From DATGQT01 sp033720695 (GTDB taxonomy: Bacteria; Bacteroidota; Rhodothermia; Rhodothermales; Rubricoccaceae), in assembly GCA_033720695.1 (NCBI GenBank), contig JAWWCA010000003.1:1-39461 (forward strand): 39,461 nucleotides of DNA, written 5' to 3'. The notes below the pieces were generated by a model. It did not search any database. It was not told where the DNA came from and saw nothing but the letters and a program-made list of their open reading frames with translations. This document shows positions 17,501-24,641 of this stretch, piece after piece. The position numbers were made by a program, and so were the translations under genes. Each line of letters opens with the position of its first letter. Positions within the stretch are counted from its first letter, which is position 1.

Positions 17501-18044
17501 CGGCCACGGCGTTGCGCTCGCCCGCTCGGGTGAGGACCCGCTCGCCGTTGACGACGATCCCGAGGGCGCTGTTGCTGCCGGTCAGGAGGAGGACGTCCTG
17601 GGCCTCTTCACTCACGAGCGTGGTGGAGGCGTAACCCGCCTTCGCCCACCAGATCTTTTCCGGGCCGCTGCCCGGCGCCACGTCGGCGAAGGCGTCGTGG
17701 AAGTCGACGAAGCCGTCCGTGGGCGCGGCTGGGCGCCAGGTCACGGGGCCGGCGGCCCAGGCGCTCTCGGTCCGGTCGCCCTCTGCCGGCTGCGCCGTCG
17801 CCTCGCCGACGGCGTCCCTGTCGCCTGGCGTGCCGAACCCGGTGACAGGCTGCTCGAACGGCCCCGCCACGAGCCAGACGGGGAGGGTCCCGTCGGCGTC
17901 GAGCGGCACCGTCAGCGGCTGGGCACCCGCGGGCAGCGCGAGGAGGAGCAGTGCCAGAGGAAGGAGCCATCGGCTGGTGTGCTCCCCCCGCTCGCGCTCT
18001 GACCCCCCGCGCGGTCTAGCGCACGCGCGAGCTGTCCCCCTCAT
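14565..18044 (-). CDS. exported GH38-type alpha-mannosidase
   Basis: About 1159 residues with the ATG at 18044. The signal-peptide core SRWLLPLALLLLALPAGAQ follows an unusual ~27-residue Arg-rich n-region. That ATG lies inside an intergenic palindrome, and no better start exists before the core, so the native start may have been displaced. A beta domain (residues ~30-340) precedes the GH38 N-terminal catalytic domain: metal-site motif LSHTDVGYTH (His353, Asp355), candidate nucleophile Asp464 in NDEPGFSW, and helical-bundle region SAHGSGLEFG. The long C-terminal beta-sandwich contains VFVFNATGERRDAPV and GVGYKKLRL, typical of the family. GH38 enzymes retain stereochemistry while cleaving alpha-mannosides using zinc. 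It is the strongest pointer to a mannose-containing substrate in this locus. Confidence 0.88.
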   Translation of the reverse strand: MRGTARACARPRGGSERERGEHTSRWLLPLALLLLALPAGAQPLTVPLDADGTLPVWLVAGPFEQPVTGFGTPGDRDAVGEATAQPAEGDRTESAWAAGPVTWRPAAPTDGFVDFHDAFADVAPGSGPEKIWWAKAGYASTTLVSEEAQDVLLLTGSNSALGIVVNGERVLTRAGERNAVADADTVRLRLRPGANRLLVKVGQSHRNEGLQFFEPLAWQWGFYARVVRPDGAPADVQAQVSLTGDAHEADLATSLFFRDTPEGLRQRLDLALTRRSPGLVSGAAHLTLGGETTSWPLDGVPFGLSRYALWVPPVEAPTEATLAVQLDGSAPILRTVTLQPQPRVELHLMLLSHTDVGYTHPQPTVAEKHALLLDEVIERAEAEPDFRWTIETTWQLEQFVASRAPEQVARLMALVRDGRVAVSAVYSNPFMGWVSEEEGLRSYGQSHALAERYGLDLRAAVANDEPGFSWRLPGVLAEMEVPFLVAGLNEVFSDYRFQRTLPKAFRWEGADGESVVVYRTEAYNEGQSYGLVKGPEAMEDRMRERLARLRAQGNAHDLVLLNTTFADNGPIPNAELAGARAWNAAYASPRIVVSTLDAFAEAFLDRYGDDLPTVRGDWTSDWDVLNQGELARTVRQRWAQHHLPLAEAMSTVAWLEDGQAPLQPLVDEAYHHLLQFSAHGSGLEFGYGGPDENAITAAYREGYVQEAVLATEAALQRATQRLVVPQEAFETEAVFVFNATGERRDAPVAVEFAHDAARYRVVDAGTGEAVPSAADGYDLLFVARDLPGVGYKKLRLEPRAGDAPSDLRVDAHAIENAHYRVEADPATGWLTSVIDKRSGEELVRAGAALPFGAPVRSVFGDPAFRPLPTDGGTVEVVDERPARLRLVATYPGAVVQRVTWTLWETLDRVGVEAAVDLEALAPVERTESYGLAFPFALDAPQAHLGLLGGFVRPERDRVAGLAHDAYSLRQSLALEGAEATVSWAAADSRVVHLRETEGEAAPTVVAVLANHFPPSWNRNEENEGVWPLRFAFTRQPGGFDAAFTDAFGRGLAHAPAVYPTWLTAEPTERSFLTLGGDPAHLLSVQPDGDAVLVRLRNPDPAAAATVRVTLADRPLRAAERVAFTGEAAEALPLDGDGVSVRLGPNAITTLRLFPLPSPP

Positions 18045-18097
18045 CTGAGGGGGACAGTCCCGACTGCACTTGAGCGAAAGCGATGGGCAGTCGGGAC
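18032..18097. repeat. tandem intergenic hairpins (gggggacag repeat, copy 1)
   Basis: There are two near-perfect hairpins. The first has a 12-bp stem, ctgtccccctca/tgagggggacag, with a 2-base loop at 18032-18057. The second has an 11-bp stem, gtcccgactgc/gcagtcgggac, at 18057-18097 around a loop containing gagcgaaagcgatgg. A related gggggacag hairpin lies at 21564-21584. The only ATG for the GH38 gene falls inside the first hairpin. Confidence 0.75.
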
Positions 18098-18145
18098 GGG
18101 GGGAGCGGTCTGCTGCATCCTGTCGGTATGGGCACCGAAGCCGCA

Positions 18146-18985
18146 TCATCCCTTCAGCCCGCTCATCGTGAAGCCCTTGATGAAGTAGCGCTGGAAGAAG
18201 AAGAACAGCAGGATGACCGGGATCATCATCAGGATGGAGGCGGCCATGAGCACGCCCCAGTCGGTCTGGTGCTGGCCGGTGAAGAGGGCGAGGCCGAGCG
18301 CGAGCGTGTTCTTGCTCTGGTCCGAGAGGTAGATCAGCGGCCCGAGGAAGTCGTTCCAGGCGAACATGAACGTGAGGAGGCCGACGGTCACGAGGGCCGG
18401 GCGGGCGAGGGGGAGCGCGATCGTCCAGTAGATCCGCCACTCGCTCGCGCCGTCCACGCGCGCGGCGTCGAAGAGCTCGCGCGGGAGGCCGAGGAAGAAC
18501 TGCCGGAGCAGGAAGATGTTGAAGGCGCCGCCGCCGAGGAAGGCCGGCACGATGAGCGGCTTGTAGGTGTTGAGCCAGCCGAACTCCTTGAAGAGCACGA
18601 ACAGCGGGATCATGATCACCTGCAAGGGCAGCATCATCGTCGCCACGACGAAGAGGAAGAGGGCGTCGCGGCCGGGCCAGCGGAGGCACGCGAAGGCGTA
18701 GGCGACGAGCGAGGCCGACAGCACGGTGCCGACGATCGTGAAGAGGGTGATGACGCCCGTGTTGCGGAGGTAGAGCAGGAACGGCATCCGCCGGAAGACC
18801 TCGGCGTAGTTGTCCCAGCGGAGGGTCTCGGGGATCCACTGCGGTGGGATCGCGAAGATGGCCTCGTTCCCCTTCAGCGAGGTCGAGACCATCCACGCGA
18901 ACGGGAGCAGGAGCGCCGCCGCCACGGCGACGAGCAGGCCGTAGACGAGCGCCTTCCGAAGTCCTATGGGACGGGAGGCCGCCAT
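18146..18985 (-). CDS. carbohydrate ABC transporter permease (MalG type)
   Basis: 279 residues, typical of the MalG/BPD_transp_1 family. It has about six membrane segments (KALVYGLLVAVAAALLLPF, TGVITLFTIVGTVLSASLV, ALFLFVVATMMLPLQVIMI, FLGGGAFNIFLLRQF, LVTVGLLTFMFAW, MAASILMMIPVILLFFFF). The EAA loop, which contacts the ATPase, is visible as ELFDAARVDGASEWRIYWTIALPL. It forms the inner-membrane channel with the MalF-type partner encoded just upstream. The transported substrate is probably an oligosaccharide, judging from the surrounding hydrolases. A palindromic repeat fills the gap before this gene. Confidence 0.95.
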   Translation of the reverse strand: MAASRPIGLRKALVYGLLVAVAAALLLPFAWMVSTSLKGNEAIFAIPPQWIPETLRWDNYAEVFRRMPFLLYLRNTGVITLFTIVGTVLSASLVAYAFACLRWPGRDALFLFVVATMMLPLQVIMIPLFVLFKEFGWLNTYKPLIVPAFLGGGAFNIFLLRQFFLGLPRELFDAARVDGASEWRIYWTIALPLARPALVTVGLLTFMFAWNDFLGPLIYLSDQSKNTLALGLALFTGQHQTDWGVLMAASILMMIPVILLFFFFQRYFIKGFTMSGLKG

Positions 18986-19006
18986 CAGCGCACGCCCCTA
19001 CGAAAC

Positions 19007-19121
19007 GTCATCCTGAGGAGCGCAGCGGTCCCCGCGAAGGCGGGGAAGGATCTCAACGCCTTCGTACCGGAGTGCCCAACCGAGAGGCTGCGTTGAGATC
19101 CTCCGCCGCGCTCAGAATGAC
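19007..19121. repeat. GTCATCCTGAG-type imperfect palindromic repeat (copy 1)
   Basis: The left arm starts gtcatcctgaggagcgcagcgg and continues to aaggatctcaacgcc; the right arm is gttgagatcctccgccgcgctcagaatgac. Both the arms and the preceding 'cctacgaa' flank match the copy at 24499-24595. It lies in the 163-bp gap between the two permease genes and could fold into an mRNA stem-loop that stabilises or separates parts of the transcript. Confidence 0.85.
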
Positions 19122-19148
19122 AGGCAAGGGTGGTATCGCAACGCTTCA

Positions 19149-20138
19149 TCATCCGGCCCCCGCGTAGTAGACCCACCGCTTGCCGAGCCGGAACTGCACG
19201 ACGGTCACGGCGAGCGTGAGCACGAGGAGGATCCAGGCCATCGCCGAGGCATAGCCCATCTCGAAGTCGTCGAACGCCTTGTAATAGAGGTAGAGGTTGT
19301 AGAACAGCGTCGAGTTGAGGGGGCCGCCCTGCGTCATGACGTAGGCCTCGGTGAAGACCTGGAACGAGAACACCACCTCCAGCACGGTCCACAGGAAGAT
19401 GACGGGCGAGAGCATGGGCAGCGTGACGTGCCGGAACTTGGCCCACGCCCCGCCGCCGTCGATCTCGACGGCCTCGTAGAGGTGGTCGGGGATGCCCTGG
19501 AGCGCGGCGAGGAACACGATCATCCGGGCGCCGCCGATGCTCCACAGCCCCATCAGCACCAGGCCCGGCTTCGACCAGTCCGGGCTCTGCAGCCACAGCG
19601 GCCCCTCGATCCCGACGAGCCCGAGCATCTGGTTGACGAGGCCGACCGACGGGTTGAACAGCCACAGCCAGATCACCGAGAGCACCACGCCCGTGATGAT
19701 CGACGGCAGGAAGTAGGCCGTCCGGAACGCCTTCACGCCGCGCACGCTCTGGTTGACGAGCACGGCCAGCAGCAGCGAGCCGACGATGGCGAGCGGCACC
19801 CGCAGCACGGTGTAGACGGCCGTGTTCCAGACGGCGATGCCGAAGTAGGGGTCGGCCGTGAGGAGGGCGTCGTAGTTGTCGAGCCCGATGAACTGCGGGA
19901 CGCGGAGGACGTCGTACCGGCAGAGGCTGTAGTAGAGTGACATCCCCATCGGGTAGAGCCCGAAGACGAAGAAGCCGATCAGCCACGGCGAGAGGAAGAG
20001 GTAACCCGCCGCCGCTTCTCGGGCGCTGTGCGTCCGAAGCCGGCTGAAGCGGCGGCGGGATCCGGGCGGCGTCCTGGTGGGGGAGGACGCGTCGTCGCCC
20101 GGAAGGGGGGCCATCTCGTGGACGAGGCGGGGGCGCAT
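19149..20138 (-). CDS. carbohydrate ABC transporter permease (MalF type)
   Basis: 329 residues. After a ~40-residue Arg/Pro-rich cytoplasmic N-terminus there are about six membrane segments (AGYLFLSPWLIGFFVFGLYPMG, VYTVLRVPLAIVGSLLLAVL, FLPSIITGVVLSVIWLW, GLVLMGLWSIGGARMIVFL, VIFLWTVLEVVFSFQVF, AMAWILLVLTLAVTVV). The EAA loop is HLYEAVEIDGGGAWAKFRHVTLPML. The start at 20138 is 3 bp after the stop of the binding-protein gene, so the two are co-expressed. An earlier start than the first membrane segment is kept because only one in-frame ATG fits the spacing. Confidence 0.95.
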   Translation of the reverse strand: MRPRLVHEMAPLPGDDASSPTRTPPGSRRRFSRLRTHSAREAAAGYLFLSPWLIGFFVFGLYPMGMSLYYSLCRYDVLRVPQFIGLDNYDALLTADPYFGIAVWNTAVYTVLRVPLAIVGSLLLAVLVNQSVRGVKAFRTAYFLPSIITGVVLSVIWLWLFNPSVGLVNQMLGLVGIEGPLWLQSPDWSKPGLVLMGLWSIGGARMIVFLAALQGIPDHLYEAVEIDGGGAWAKFRHVTLPMLSPVIFLWTVLEVVFSFQVFTEAYVMTQGGPLNSTLFYNLYLYYKAFDDFEMGYASAMAWILLVLTLAVTVVQFRLGKRWVYYAGAG

Positions 20139-20141
20139 CGG

Positions 20142-21491
20142 TCAGCCCCCCGGCACGTCGAGGTCCACGGTCGCGTGGACGTAGTCGTCGTAGGCGCGGG
20201 CGCGGTCGAGGGCGTCCTGCACCACGGCCTCGGCCTGGGCGAGGGCCTCGGCCGGCGTCTGGAGCCCGAAGAGCACGCGCTCCTGCGCGCCGAAGAACTC
20301 GCGCCAGAACACGTCGTGCGCCAGGGGGACGACGGTCGGGGAGTGGGCCACGGCCATCTGGTCGGCGAAGACGCGGAGGGCCGGGGTCGAGAGGAACGCG
20401 GGGTCCTCGGCCGCGAGGCGGTTGGCCGGGACGAGCGCCTCCGACGACGCCTCGGCCTCGGCGAGCTGCGTCTCGCGCGCCGTCGCGAACCGGAGGAAGG
20501 CCCAGGCCGCCTCGGGGTGCCGCGCCCCACGCGGGATCGCCAGCCACCAGCTCCCCGCCGACGACGCCGACGGCCGCCCGGGGAACGTCGGGATCGGCGC
20601 GACGCCGTAGTCGAGGTCGGGGGCGTACGTCGCGAGCTGGTCGAGGAACGAGAGGTCGAGGACGGCCATGCCGAGCTTGCCCGAGAGGAACCCGTGCTGC
20701 TCGGCCGTGCCCAGCCCGGCCGTGAACGTCTTGAGGTCGTCGACGCCGTAGGCGGCGTAGTAGTCGGCCAGCCACCCCATCGCCTGCCGGACCTCCGGGG
20801 TGTCGAGGTGGACCGTCGCGCCGTCGGGGGAGAGGTACGCGACGCCCTGCTGCCAGGCCATCAGCTGCGTCGTCGGGAGGTTGCCGTAGTCGGGGACGAA
20901 GCCGGCCTGGACGATGCGGCCGCGGGCGTCGCGGTCGGTGAGTCGCTCGGCCGCGGCTTCCAACTCGTCCCAGGTCTCCGGCGGGTCCTCGGGATCGAGG
21001 CCGGCCGCGCGGAAGAGCCTCTTGTTGTAGAAGAGGGCGTAGGACGTCGAGTTGACGGGGAGGGCGAACGTCTGGCCCTGCCACGTCATCTCGCGCCAGA
21101 GCGCGGGGTAGAACGCCGTCGTGTCGAGGCCGGAGGCGGCGAGGAAGCCGTCGAGCGGGGTGAGGGCGAGGCGCGAGGCCCACTTCACGACGGGGATGAA
21201 CTGGCTGACGACGTCGGGCGGGTCGCCGCTCAGGACGGCCGTGAGGATCTTCCGCTCGTGCTCCGTCCACGGGATCGGCGTGGCGTGGACGACGATGGCG
21301 TCCTGCACCTCGTTGAAGCGCCGGGCGTGGTACGGCACGTCGTCCTCGGCGCCGACGATGTACCAGTAGCGGATGTGGGTCCGGCCATCGTCCGGCTCGT
21401 CGGGGGCCGGGGTCCAGAAGAGGAAGCCGACGGCGAGGACGGCCCCGAGGGCGATGAGCACGCGTTGCGCGATGAGGCGGAGGCGCTCCAT
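20142..21491 (-). CDS. ABC transporter sugar-binding protein, probably membrane-tethered
   Basis: 449 residues (an ATG 7 codons upstream is also possible). The fold is that of family 1 extracellular solute-binding proteins: IRYWYIVGAEDDVPYHARRF, GDPPDVVSQF, ALPVNSTSYALFYNKRLF, PPETWDELEAAAERL, LSGKLGMAVLD and GSWWLAIPRGARHPEAAWAFLRF. Binding proteins of this type deliver oligosaccharides to MalF/MalG-type permeases. The N-terminal hydrophobic stretch (LIAQRVLIALGAVLAVGFLFW) has no lipobox Cys and no clear signal-peptidase I site, so it may remain as a membrane anchor. No ABC ATPase gene is present in this operon, so a shared ATPase elsewhere must serve it. Confidence 0.93.
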   Translation of the reverse strand: MERLRLIAQRVLIALGAVLAVGFLFWTPAPDEPDDGRTHIRYWYIVGAEDDVPYHARRFNEVQDAIVVHATPIPWTEHERKILTAVLSGDPPDVVSQFIPVVKWASRLALTPLDGFLAASGLDTTAFYPALWREMTWQGQTFALPVNSTSYALFYNKRLFRAAGLDPEDPPETWDELEAAAERLTDRDARGRIVQAGFVPDYGNLPTTQLMAWQQGVAYLSPDGATVHLDTPEVRQAMGWLADYYAAYGVDDLKTFTAGLGTAEQHGFLSGKLGMAVLDLSFLDQLATYAPDLDYGVAPIPTFPGRPSASSAGSWWLAIPRGARHPEAAWAFLRFATARETQLAEAEASSEALVPANRLAAEDPAFLSTPALRVFADQMAVAHSPTVVPLAHDVFWREFFGAQERVLFGLQTPAEALAQAEAVVQDALDRARAYDDYVHATVDLDVPGG

Positions 21492-21563
21492 CAGGACACC
21501 GCCTTGCTGCACAAGCCCCCCCGCTCTGCGGGCGCATCGCTCTGTTCAAGCACCCGCAAAGCG

Positions 21564-21584
21564 GTCCCCCCTGCCAAGGGGGAC
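21564..21584. repeat. gggggacag hairpin (copy 2)
   Basis: A 7-bp stem gtccccc/gggggac encloses tgccaa-type loop bases. It is followed by the second copy of the 18-bp dispersed repeat (21599-21616, reverse complement). It sits in the 151-bp gap between the PorV-like and binding-protein genes and resembles the 18032-18097 element (gggggacagtc then a gcgatgg motif). Confidence 0.6.
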
Positions 21585-21598
21585 AGTCGTGCGAGGGC

Positions 21599-21616
21599 TG
21601 AGCCCGCAGGGCGATC
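21599..21616. repeat. dispersed 18-bp repeat (copy 2)
   Basis: The reverse complement, atcgccctgcgggctcag, matches 8154-8171 at 17 of 18 positions. Confidence 0.6.
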
Positions 21617-21642
21617 CGAGTGCGATGGGGTGTGTGTACGCA

Positions 21643-22608
21643 TCAGCGCCCGAGGGTGACGGTGAAGCGGTGGGTGGCGCCGAGGAGGTCGCCGTAGGGG
21701 ACGTAGGCGTAGTCGGCTCGGACGCCGACGCCGCCGACGCGCGGCGGGGCCACGCCCGCCCCCACCGACCACGCGCCCTCGTCCACGCTCAGGCGGTAGC
21801 CCGTCCGGAGCGCGAGGACGTCGAGGAGCCGAGCCTCCAGCCCGGCGTTGACCCACTCGTTGTTGTCGGTCGGGTGGACGAGCTCGACGGCCGTGCTGAC
21901 CGTCACGTTCGCCGTCTGCACCAGCTCGTCGGCGGCGGCGACGCGGAAGAGGAGCGGCGTCCGGAAGTCGAACGTGAGCCCTTCGACGTCGGGCCCGAAG
22001 TGCTGGAGCGCGAAGCCCAGCCGGAGGTTGCGGAAGCCGGTGTAGTAGAGGGCGCCGACGTCGAAGAGCACGTTCGAGAACGCGTCGTCGTCGAGCGTCT
22101 CGTGGACGTACTTCGCCTGGACGCCGATCGTGAGGCGGTCGGTGAAGCGGCGGGCGCCCCCGAGGCCCACCATGAAGTCGCCCGCGTCCACGATGCGGCC
22201 GGTGCCGTCGGGCTCGAGGACGGTCGTCTCCTCGAACGGCTCGATCCCGAAGCGGGCGAGGCTGAGGGCCAGGGCGTAGTTGCCGATCGGCGTCGAGAGC
22301 ACGAGGGCGTCGAGGCTGCTCTCGACGAGCCACTCGTTGTGCGAGAACGCCGCCTGCGTCTCTCCCGCTAGCGGCAGGGCACCGACGTTCCAGAAGACGG
22401 CATTCGCGTCGTTCGTGAGGGCCGCGGCGGCCTCGCCGAGGGCGCTCTCACGGGCGCCGAGGGCGATCTTGAGGAACTGGAAGCCCGCCGAGCCCGAGCG
22501 CTCGAAGTCGAACCCGTAGTCGATCTGCGCCGCGGCTGCGGGGGCGAGGAGGAGGGCGAGGATAGAGAATAGAGGATAGAGGATGGAGGGTCGAAGAGAA
22601 CTCGCCAT
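21643..22608 (-). CDS. PorV/PorQ family outer-membrane protein
   Basis: 321 residues from the ATG at 22608; ATGs at 22629 and 22683 are also in frame. The signal peptide is SSLRPSILYPLFSILALLLAPAAAAQ. The mature N-terminus has the family hallmark GFQFLKIALGARESALGEAA followed by DANAVFWNVGALP, and alternating beta strands run to the end (ATHRFTVTLG). PorV-like proteins are outer-membrane beta-barrels; PorV itself shuttles T9SS cargo to the attachment complex (family knowledge). Here it lies directly downstream of a T9SS-sorted protein and a TonB receptor, so a dedicated role in delivering or anchoring that surface protein is a reasonable inference. Its signal peptide is encoded by heptanucleotide repeats. 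Confidence 0.88.
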   Translation of the reverse strand: MASSLRPSILYPLFSILALLLAPAAAAQIDYGFDFERSGSAGFQFLKIALGARESALGEAAAALTNDANAVFWNVGALPLAGETQAAFSHNEWLVESSLDALVLSTPIGNYALALSLARFGIEPFEETTVLEPDGTGRIVDAGDFMVGLGGARRFTDRLTIGVQAKYVHETLDDDAFSNVLFDVGALYYTGFRNLRLGFALQHFGPDVEGLTFDFRTPLLFRVAAADELVQTANVTVSTAVELVHPTDNNEWVNAGLEARLLDVLALRTGYRLSVDEGAWSVGAGVAPPRVGGVGVRADYAYVPYGDLLGATHRFTVTLGR

Positions 22609-22632
22609 CTTCCATCCTCTACCCTCCATCCT
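22555..22632. repeat. inverted pair of heptanucleotide arrays over the PorV-like start
   Basis: On the + strand, 22555-22589 holds ggcgagg, atagaga, atagagg, atagagg, atggagg. Across a 15-bp gap, 22605-22632 holds the complementary-type units ccatctt, ccatcct, ctaccct, ccatcct. The first arm encodes the hydrophobic core of the PorV-like signal peptide; the second contains or abuts its candidate start codons. Confidence 0.75.
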
Positions 22633-22691
22633 CCCAGCATGGGCAGGGCGGTCGGGAAGGGGGCGAGCGTTGGGCGTCTCCATGCCGGGCC

Positions 22692-24533
22692 TCACTTGAT
22701 GATGACGATGGTGCCCTGAGCGGTGCCGACGGGCGAGTCCACGGTCCAGAAGTAGATGCCGGGGGCGGTGCGCTGGCGGGCCGTCGTGAGCTGGTCCCAC
22801 ACCTCCTGGCCGGAGTCCGGGTTGTCGTGTTCGAGGACGCGGATGAGCTCGCCGGCGGCCGTGTAGAGGCGGATCGTCGCCTGCGCGGGGAGGTTGTTGA
22901 ACACGATCGTGTTGGCGTCCTCCTCGGAGGGGAAGCCGGAGGTGCGGCGGAACGGGTTCGGGAAGACGCGCACGCCGAGGGCGTCGGGCGCGGCGCTGCT
23001 CGCCACGGTGATGGGGTCGGCGTTGCGGTTCGTCAGCCAGCTCTCGTGCCCGTCGGCGTCGACGGCGGTGACGGCGTAGAAGTAGCCGAAGCCGAGGCCG
23101 ACGCCGTTGTCCACGACCTGCCAGCGGTCGCGCGCGGCGTCGAAGTAGCGGGTGCTGTCGGTGGCGTTCCCGATGCGCACGCGGGCCACGCGGTCGTAGG
23201 GCCCGATGAAGCCGCGCTCGCTCCGGTACACGTTGTACTGCTCGATGGCGGCGCCATTCAACGGGTCTGTCCACGTCCGCTCCAGCGGGTCCCACGCCAC
23301 CGAGATGGCCTGGGCCGCGGGGAGGGCGAGGCGTTCGAGCTCGGGCGCGGGGGGCGGGATCGCGTCGGCGGCGTAGTCGGCGGCGGCGAGCGCGGCGGCG
23401 CGGTCCACGCTCGCCTGAAGCGAGTCGAGGCCGGCGGGGAGGTCGGCCTGCGCCGCCAGCCCCTCGACGGCCTCGCTGAGGGGGATCCCGTTGACGGCCG
23501 CGACGAGCGTGACGCGGACGGCCTCCGACGGGCCGAGGTCGTAGGGCCCCATGCCCAGGAGCGTGAACGGCGTGATCGTCTCGCCCGGCGCGGCCTGGAG
23601 CGACGTGTCCTCGCCCGAGAGGATGGCGTAGAGGTCGGCGGCGCTCGATCCGGAGAGCGAGAGGCGTTGGGCATTGTTGAGGAGCTGCGCCCACAGCACC
23701 GTCGCCGGCTGCGCCTCACCGCCCGTGCCCGTCGGGGCGTCGAGGAGGGCGACGCCGGCGTAGCCCGTCGTGCGGAGCTCGTCGCGGGCGGCCCAGTAGT
23801 TTCCCACGTCGCCCGGCAGGTCGAAGTTGGGCGTGTCGTCGTAGGCGTACAGGAGCGCGCGGTCGGCGTCGTAGGCGACGCGCTCGTCGTCGCGGTTGAA
23901 GTCGTCGCCCCAGCCGTTGTGGACGTTGACGTCCTGGTAGCTCGGCCGGAGGAGGTACGGGAAGCCGACGTAGACGTCGGTGAGGGGCCCGCCCGAGACG
24001 TTCGTGACGGTGTAGTCGATGAGGATGAAGGTGTTGAGGCCGCGGAAGCTCCACGCCCGCGTCGTCCGCCGCACCATCAGCCCGGCGTCCGTCGTGAACC
24101 GCGCCACGATCGTCTCCTCCGCCTCGGCCGGGTCGAAGCCCGGCGTTCCGACGAAGTTCTCGATCTCATCGATGGGGTCGTACGTCGCGCCAGGGCTGAA
24201 GCCGAGGGGGCCGTTCTCGGAAAAGAACACCGAGCCGTCGGCCCGCCGCCCGCCGATCCAGAGGCCGGCCCCGGCGTGGTAGGAGCGCTGCTCTTCTTTG
24301 GAGACGAGCTCGTCGGGCCCGCCGGGCCAGTCCATCGAGGGGAAGTACTCGAAGGGGTCGAGCGGGGCGGGGGCGCCGAGCGTGCCGTCGTCCTTGGCCG
24401 TCTCCCACAGCTCGCCGCGGTCGTGGACGCGGAAGTCGGCCTCGCGCGTCTGCGCCGCCGCGGAGGAAACGGCGCAGACGCTCCATGTTCCTACGAATGT
24501 CATCCCGAGGAGCATCGCGACGAGGGATCTCAA
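22692..24533 (-). CDS. T9SS-sorted surface protein paired with TonB receptor
   Basis: About 613 residues with a TTG start at 24533, which gives a normal signal peptide with an Arg near the N-terminus (RSLVAMLLGMTFVGTW.. ending SSAAAQ); ATG at 24515 or 24503 would lack the positive n-region. All these starts lie inside a palindromic repeat. The body is beta-rich (SYHAGAGLWIGGRRADGSVFF, FILIDYTVTNVSGGPLTDVYVG). A fibronectin III-like domain follows at about 430-515 (YNVYRSERGFIGPYDRVARV), then a C-terminal T9SS-type sorting domain (VRVFPNPFRRTSGF, IRLYTAAGELIRVLEHD, GIYFWTV). Position between a TonB receptor and a PorV-like gene suggests a surface glycan-binding protein doing the job of SusD. 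There is no SusD-type helical sequence. Confidence 0.82.
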   Translation of the reverse strand: MRSLVAMLLGMTFVGTWSVCAVSSAAAQTREADFRVHDRGELWETAKDDGTLGAPAPLDPFEYFPSMDWPGGPDELVSKEEQRSYHAGAGLWIGGRRADGSVFFSENGPLGFSPGATYDPIDEIENFVGTPGFDPAEAEETIVARFTTDAGLMVRRTTRAWSFRGLNTFILIDYTVTNVSGGPLTDVYVGFPYLLRPSYQDVNVHNGWGDDFNRDDERVAYDADRALLYAYDDTPNFDLPGDVGNYWAARDELRTTGYAGVALLDAPTGTGGEAQPATVLWAQLLNNAQRLSLSGSSAADLYAILSGEDTSLQAAPGETITPFTLLGMGPYDLGPSEAVRVTLVAAVNGIPLSEAVEGLAAQADLPAGLDSLQASVDRAAALAAADYAADAIPPPAPELERLALPAAQAISVAWDPLERTWTDPLNGAAIEQYNVYRSERGFIGPYDRVARVRIGNATDSTRYFDAARDRWQVVDNGVGLGFGYFYAVTAVDADGHESWLTNRNADPITVASSAAPDALGVRVFPNPFRRTSGFPSEEDANTIVFNNLPAQATIRLYTAAGELIRVLEHDNPDSGQEVWDQLTTARQRTAPGIYFWTVDSPVGTAQGTIVIIK

Positions 24534-24595
24534 CGCCGGCCTCCCGTGCCGTCTCGGCGGACTGCACTGAGATCCTTCGCTGCGCTCAGGATGAC
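24499..24595. repeat. GTCATCCTGAG-type imperfect palindromic repeat (copy 2)
   Basis: The left arm gtcatcccgagg..gggatctcaacg (24499-24534) pairs with the right arm actgagatccttcgctgcgctcaggatgac (to 24595). It matches the copy at 19007-19121, including the upstream 'cctacgaa' flank. Read as protein on the - strand, the right arm gives CHPERSEGSQ, the well-known translated signature of this repeat class. The left arm supplies the start and first residues of the T9SS-sorted protein. Confidence 0.88.
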
Positions 24596-24641
24596 AAGGA
24601 GTGAATAATGGGAGCGGCGGAGGCAGCATGGGCATCGGCGC

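Noticed and set aside
24516..24635. Extended N-terminus of the T9SS-sorted protein containing CHPERSEGSQ
   Set aside because: This peptide is the translated signature of an intergenic palindromic repeat and lies before a good signal peptide; treated as non-coding.
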